Below, one piece after another: positions 58,640-64,000 of a stretch of 64,000 bases of DNA. Numbering within the stretch: the stretch's first letter is position 1; every line of letters starts with the position of its first letter. The notes beneath the pieces were generated by a model. That model was not told where the DNA came from and searched no databases. It was given only the letters and a program-made list of their open reading frames with translations. The translations under genes and the position numbers were made by a program. Source of the DNA: Albula goreensis (Eukaryota > Chordata > Actinopteri > Albuliformes > Albulidae). The DNA lies in assembly GCA_022829145.1 (NCBI GenBank), contig CM040746.1:14544790-14608789 (forward strand). Direction: 5' to 3'.

Positions 58640-58840
58640 AGCAAATTTCTATATGCTTTGGGATGTGTCAAACAGCTGGCAGGTTTTTATATGCTTTGGG
58701 ATTTGCTAATCAGCTGGCATATTTGTGTTTGGTGTTGGATTGAATATCCATCAGGCTGGACTGTGTATCCTATTGGATGTGATATACAGCTGACTGGTCT
58801 GTGTATCCTGACGGATGTGATATACTAGGAGCTCAGAGGG
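58640..58840. repeat. 38-bp minisatellite, five copies in strict register
   Basis: GGAT occurs at 58661, 58699, 58737, 58775 and 58813, exactly 38 bp apart. CAGCTG at 58673, 58711 and 58787 and GTGTATCCT at 58763 and 58801 keep the same register. Copies are diverged (for example TATATGCTTTGGGAT versus GTATCCTATTGGAT). Four of five units carry CAGCTG or a one-base variant. Confidence 0.9.
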
Positions 58841-58849
58841 TGTCATTAT

Positions 58850-59990
58850 CAGTCATTACTGGTCATTCTTTTTTCTGGACATTCATAAGCAAATGGAGCT
58901 TTGCAGGGGATATTACCAAGATATGTCTGTGTTTATGACTGCAAGTAAATGTTATCTTGTTCAAAACATTCTATTGCCAGTCTCTGAGTTAACTCAAACT
59001 GAAAAAGATGATTCCAGGAATTGACTCTTGGTTTTTAAAAATTGGCGGGCTACCGCTCAATGCCTGGTGTTTTCTCACAGAGACCAAAAAAGGACCACAC
59101 CCATAGTCAGTTACACACTTTCCTTCTACTCTGGTTTCTTATGTCTCACCACAAAGAAGCTTTGATAGTTCTCCATTTCCTTCTTTCTTGGTGTCTCTGT
59201 CACACACAGACAGACACCGCCTTTTTGATCAACTGTCTTCAATAAATATCCCCTACAAACAGCTGACCCTAAGTCCTTTGGCACCAACAGCATAGTTTTA
59301 TTACTGAGCCTACTCATCATCAGTAATGGGTGGGCTGACCTGTCTACTCCAGTTAATGGATCCATACACTAGTATATGGTTTGTTTACAGTAGTTGAAAT
59401 ATTTTCAGGACTTGGAATCTAATATTGCAGGCCTGGGACTGACTAAATAAACTTCTGGATGTTTAACTAAATGTATCTTATATCTGTGTTGCAGAGATGG
59501 TCTGAACATTGTACTGAGACATGAGAACAGATATGAATATAATTGTGCTTTTTTCCCAGACATCTCACATGCTTTTACTTGTCTGTCTTCCACCAGCATA
59601 GCATATTAAAGTCTCAGAGATGTCTTCAAATCTGTTCGTTTAAATCTGTTCTCTCGGCGGAAGACAGCAGTTTTTGGTTTGTACTGCTTTCCCATGCGGT
59701 CCCTTTCATTTCTTTACATTTCAAACCTAAAGAAATAAGTCCATGCCAATTATAGATCAGAGCAGATTAGAGGAGTGCAGCGGTAATGTCACCTTGCTTT
59801 ACCTTAGATTCCTCGTGACGCTTAGAATTTGCTTAGTGCATGAACATTTACATCCTGAGTTCTGTTCCCTCTGTAAATGCAATCACATTTTTTCCATCAA
59901 ATACGCAGAATGTAAAATGAGGACCATCTTAACTTCCCTGGGTTCTATTGCTGTTGCTAAGATATATCTCTTATCATTTACAAGTTCCCC
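58850..59990. other. Noncoding sequence, nothing recognised
   Basis: Frames up to 114 codons (59743-60087) without domains. No repeats identified. Confidence 0.5.
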
Positions 59991-59999
59991 CCTGCCATG

Positions 60000-60330
60000 C
60001 CACGGTGGATTTAAGCCAGCCATGAATCATTTATTTTTGAGGAACTGGAGGAGAGCATTGAAAAGCCGCTGCAATGAATGGCTGTAAAACTGTGACTGAA
60101 ACATAACGGAGAGGCCTCCCTCATAAATAACGAAGAGGCAGAGTCGTTAAGCGATCTGCATGTTTAACAAGCCTGGGGACGCTGCTGCGCCCAATGTTAT
60201 TGCTCACGATGCTGTTCTGATACCTCTCAGACATCAGAACAGCTCATATGTTAGTCTGAGAGCTCTGCTGCCCTATCGATGGTTAATATGTGGCCAGATT
60301 TGACATTCTGTCAGGTCACCAAGCTACAGC
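60000..60330. promoter_or_regulatory. Candidate conserved element with pseudoknot-type inverted repeats
   Basis: A GC-richer block with AGCCAGCCATGAATCATTTA near 60015, CATAAATAACGAAGAGGC near 60122 and CGTTAAGCGATCTGCATG near 60145. Within it, two inverted repeats interlock: GCTGTTCTGAT (60211-60221) pairs with ATCAGAACAGC (60233-60243), and CTCTCAGAC (60224-60232), in that loop, pairs with GTCTGAGAG (60254-60262). If transcribed this would be an H-type pseudoknot with 11- and 9-bp stems. The geometry is seen; any function is inferred. Confidence 0.35.
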
Positions 60331-60339
60331 AACCAGTGA

Positions 60340-61585
60340 CATGGCAGACACATTAGACACCATCTGCCCAGATGGTAAACTCTGCTAACAAAACACTATT
60401 CTACAAACAAACACTACTCATCTGTTATGATGAGCCATTTTAAAGCAGCAGTTTGGCCTGTTACCTTTATGCAAAATCATTATTCTGAAATATGAACTGT
60501 GTAAGTGCAGGCTGTGACATACTGACCACGAAGACACTGGGGACAGGAAAGGATTTCAGTCTGATTTTTGTGTCTCAGTGAATACCAGTGGCCCTCTCTG
60601 GTCATTCGGGTATCTGCACAACTTACACATCAGAAGCTGTCCGCTGAATCAATTGCTGTGCACAAAAGACAGATAAGCTAAACTCACTGACTCACTGGGC
60701 CAAGGTCTTAATGCACACACTTACCAAGGATAGGACAGAATAGCTAGTTAAGCTGTTGAATCACAGATAGGTGTCTGTCATAACCTGTCCTGGAATAGCA
60801 TATACTATGAAACCACATAAACAATTACACAAGGACAATGAAGACATTTGCTCTTAAAGATATTGGTCATCATAGTCTAGATCATAATAATATTTAATTA
60901 AGATTATTATCAAATATTTTATATAACTGATTATGAGTCACAGGGAAAGTGGAAATTTAAAATGGCTTCCTGCATTCAGTCAAGCATTCTTCTCAGGTTT
61001 TTTTTCTGATTGTGGCAAAATGTGCCAATTTCAACAGAATAAATCAGACCAAAGAGACAACGACAAAAGAAAAATTTCAGGATTTAAGCAAAAGAATGTC
61101 TGGTTAATAGAAAGTATTCTACAGCATTCTACAGAGTCCCCAGAGTGGAGGGGTCAACACTGCAGTATCCCATCATTCACACATCTTAACCAAACTGAGA
61201 GGTCATCAGTAGCACTTTATTTTTGCTAGCTCTGACTATTGTGCTGCACAGCTATCCTTATCGTGATCAATCCAACTGCTTCAGTGCAGGTGTGTCACTT
61301 GGTCCATGAGCACTGAATGGATCCTCCAGCAACACAACACAAATCAAATGCATGTAGGCATCTCTTATCAGGGAGAAAGTCATGTGGTAACAGCAGGGAG
61401 GGGGTGAGGGCAGTGGGCTGTGGAAAGAACCATTGGCTGTAATAGAATGTGACTGTTTTCTCTTTAAAGCTAGAATCAATCAGTCAGTGATTTGACTGAC
61501 ATGGTTGTCCCTGGGCGGGCTTAGGCAGCTGTATGTTTGAGGCCCTTTTCTGAGGAGCTAGGACTATCCCCTGCAGTCACAGTAC
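60340..61585. other. Noncoding, nothing recognised
   Basis: Frames up to 98 codons (60933-61229) without domains. No repeat ends identified. Confidence 0.5.
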
Positions 61586-61590
61586 ACTTC

Positions 61591-61660
61591 CCAAAACCCT
61601 GCTACCTCCACCAAACCCCCCCCGCCCCTGCCCCCACCCACACCACCACCCCCACCACCC
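61591..61660. repeat. C/A-rich low-complexity tract
   Basis: About 70 bp of CCA, CCCC and CACC repeats, almost free of G and T on the plus strand. Confidence 0.8.
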
Positions 61661-62104
61661 TGCAATACCACATCATCTTCAATACAGCAGATCTCCCCAT
61701 CAATTTATGTATGAAGCAATTAATCAATGGGCACAGGTAAGGGTGACGTTAAACATTTACGCAATGCCTTGATCAGGTACTTGGAGCGTAAACAAGAACT
61801 CCCAACATTGTGGGAGTGTGAAGCCTGTGAGTGGTGAACCTCAGAGGTCAGACAGGGTGTGGTGCCACACACCACACTAACACTTTTATCTACTTTTTCA
61901 GGAAGGGCCTTTGTACAAATATCAACAACATCGTCATCTGTCTCATCAAAATGAACTTGTTCACACCAGATTTTATTATTGCACAACCCTACCTAATCTC
62001 AATCATCATCACACATATTGGGACATAAGGCAGAAGAAGGGAGCAAACTGACACGCACACAATAGAAAAGAAGTGGCCACTTCATGTTTTCAGTGTTTTT
62101 TTGA

Positions 62105-62460
62105 GAACACATGAATCCCTTAAGAGGGAAGTGGAGAGAGTTGCGCAGGCCATGTGAGAGTGACTCATCCATCTCCCTTGCTGTATTGATCTCTTATCCG
62201 CCCCTCTATCTCATGGTGTCCGCTCCATTATTCAGAGCAAACGACACACGGCGGCCAGACAGTCGTGAGCGCATCGTGCTGCCGTGCCACCGCTCCTGGA
62301 GCCGGGTTCAGGTGGGGTTCACGCTCCGCTTCATTGCGCCCCGCCGGGAGCTAACTGGTGCCAATTGGCAAGGAGTTATGCGAGAGAGTGTGAGGTGGCT
62401 GTGGGAGTTTAGAAGACTTGTCTGCACCCGCCACAGGCTGTAACTCTGCCCTTTTTAATG
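62105..62460. promoter_or_regulatory. CpG cluster, candidate regulatory element or noncoding exon
   Basis: The densest CpG region of the window: about twenty CpGs between 62190 and 62430 (ACGGCGGCC, GTCGTGAGCGCATCGTG, CCACCGCTCC, TTGCGCCCCGCCGGGAG). TGCCAATTGGCA (62359-62370) is a perfect 12-bp palindrome containing NFI-type TTGGCA half-sites. A 110-codon plus-strand frame spans it and ends at a stop at 62441. Its Arg-rich product has no recognised domain and probably reflects GC content. An unmethylated CpG-island-like enhancer or promoter is the more likely reading. Confidence 0.35.
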
Positions 62461-62464
62461 TGTT

Positions 62465-63530
62465 TGTTTGTGCCGTGATTTAGTGGAGGGTCCAGCAGCA
62501 CTGAGGTTTCCACTTCGTTTCCAGAGATCCTGTGGTGGTGCCACTGACGGTCCAATCACTGTATGAATTATGGTATTAAAATTTGTATTATATTTTTGTA
62601 TTTAACTTGAGCTCACTATTCTCAATACACAATATATTTAGTATTTCCAATACTATAGAATAGCCGTTTTAGAACAGACATCTTTCGCACCCTTGCTCAA
62701 GGCCACGTCATTCCTTTGTTACCAATTGATTGATTGATTCATTGACTAACTGATTGATTGATTGATTCCGACTATAAAATTCATATTACCACAAGCAGAA
62801 GCTACACCATACAGACTCAAAAAGAAGGAGAAGCCACCGGCTTATAACACTTTAGCACAAGCAAACATTCCTGATATGCAGGGTACATTTCATTGGGCTT
62901 TGAAAGAAAGTCAGGCAACTGCTTCATCAGTCAATTAATTTGCATAACATAAGTTATAACATAAATTATTTATCAAAATGTTTGAAACGAAGATTGAACA
63001 AAACCTTATTATCTTATTTTCAAAAGTGAAACATCATATCATGAACCACTTTGGTAATATTTAGGAACTAAATCATAAGACCGGAAGATTTTACTCGACT
63101 GTTGTTACAATCGTGTCAGCCGCAGGAACACAAAATCAACTTTCATCAGAAAAAACATTCAGCGAAGATTTTTTTTTTTAATTTAGGTTCCAATATAACA
63201 CAATCACAAAACAGTAAAATCAAGTCCATGTTGAAAGATGCAATGCATTCAATATTTTTACAGTCACACAGTGTATGGAAAATAATAGATTTCAAATACA
63301 AGTGTTTATATCAAATGTTTTACAGAGCACACAGTAACAGGAGTTAAACAGGCCTAAGTTTTTCTCATTGACATAGTCTAACAGCTCAGCAACAGGGAAA
63401 CAGATACACACACTCCACTGTTGTAGGTTAGACAGTTAGTGATGTCTTTAAACAAACACTGACTACTGAGAAGTGCATTAACAACAGCTTCATCAGAAGT
63501 GAAATCACTGACATCATTGGTTTCATTCAT
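62465..63530. other. AT-rich noncoding with a TTGA microsatellite
   Basis: An imperfect (TTGA/ATTG) tetranucleotide tract lies at 62725-62767. An 81-codon frame (63102-63347) has no domain. Confidence 0.5.
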
Positions 63531-63534
63531 TTGA

Positions 63535-63861
63535 TTGCAGCGCATCACATCGCATCAAATGAGTGCAGACACATTACTGTCACTATCATCACTGATCCGT
63601 TGCAGCCCCACTCAGGGCTCGGCTAGCTTGTCATGTCAACATTGTGCTGTTTTTGGTTGTAGCAGTGATGATCCTTCAGTAAAATTTAAACATTGTGGCT
63701 ACGTTTACTGTGGTTTCAATTGTCCCATTATCTTCCCTTATATGAAGCATGCACTTCAAGAGGGACAAATGGGTTTCTCAAAGACCTTGCAGCTGAAACC
63801 CAGAGCTGTCCCAACACCTATTTCTGTGACCATGAATGACCAAGTGAGTTTCATTTGCTAG
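63535..63861 (+). other. Unassigned Cys-rich 108-codon frame at the window edge
   Basis: The product contains SCQHCAVFGCSS followed by VKFKHCGYVYCGFNCP, seven cysteines in about 35 residues. The C-x4-C start faintly resembles a THAP zinc finger (Cys pair then a SVxF segment), but the later THAP residues are absent. The end runs into AAG-GTGAGT-like text without a clear donor. It could be a decayed transposase or a chance frame. No start context supports it. Confidence 0.15.
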
Positions 63862-64000
63862 CTATATGTCTTGCGTTTTAGTAAAGCTTCCATTAAATAT
63901 CTAATGTTTGAAGATAAGCTCTCTGGCTAGGGTTAGACCCAGAAATTCACTGGTGGCAAAATTACATTCACATTTCAGTCATTCCACTGCCTCTTATAGT

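Noticed and set aside
1..64000. CRISPR arrays, bacterial operons or viral genes
   Set aside because: The tandem repeats lack constant repeats with unique spacers, no prokaryotic gene organisation exists, and no viral domain was seen in any frame.

Overview
The window reads as vertebrate nuclear DNA, most likely from a ray-finned fish. It is AT-rich with few CpGs, has no bacterial-style packing of open frames, carries long microsatellites, and is strewn with fossil transposons of types common in fish: hAT, pogo/Tigger, a tRNA-derived SINE, an L2-tailed SINE and a BED-finger hAT remnant. The fish assignment is an inference from remembered repeat families, not from an identified gene.

No complete protein-coding gene can be recognised. 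The longest open frame is 180 codons and, like nearly all the others, lacks a recognisable domain. The exceptions are a frameshifted N-terminal piece of a BED-type transposase (49282-49500), clearly a pseudogene, and one exon-like block (46266-46429) with a good splice acceptor and a hydrophobic reading frame. The window is best described as a gene desert, a large intron, or the flank of a developmental gene.

Layout. 1-10540 is mostly unique AT-rich sequence with one L2-tailed SINE-like repeat near 7.3-7.6 kb. 10.5-12.25 kb is unusually CpG-rich and looks like decayed PIF/Harbinger-type DNA. 16.0-17.6 kb holds two candidate conserved regulatory blocks, one with a long hairpin. 18.1-20.1 kb carries an (ATC)19 tract, small tandem repeats and a hAT MITE. 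23.8-31.3 kb has several GC-richer blocks that resemble conserved noncoding elements. 35.3-38.2 kb is a repeat cluster: a SINE with a perfect 14-bp target-site duplication, a hAT MITE, a second SINE-like head, an (AT)n(AG)n tract and a Tigger 3' end. 43.8-45.1 kb packs a 571-bp hAT element with a perfect 8-bp duplication, a 321-bp pogo MITE flanked by TA, two near-identical palindromes and a degenerate minisatellite. 49.2-50.1 kb has a (TC)32 tract, the BED/hAT fossil and a 35-bp minisatellite. 51.3-52.4 kb and 60.0-60.3 kb are the best enhancer-like blocks. 58.55-58.84 kb has a strong CTCF-like site beside a strict 38-bp minisatellite. 62.1-62.46 kb is the densest CpG cluster.

There is no operon-like or multi-gene system. 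The plausible functions are regulatory (candidate enhancers, CTCF-like sites, CpG cluster), on a background of transposon insertions dated relative to each other by how well their terminal repeats and target duplications survive. All assignments are by eye; conservation and repeat-library searches were not possible.
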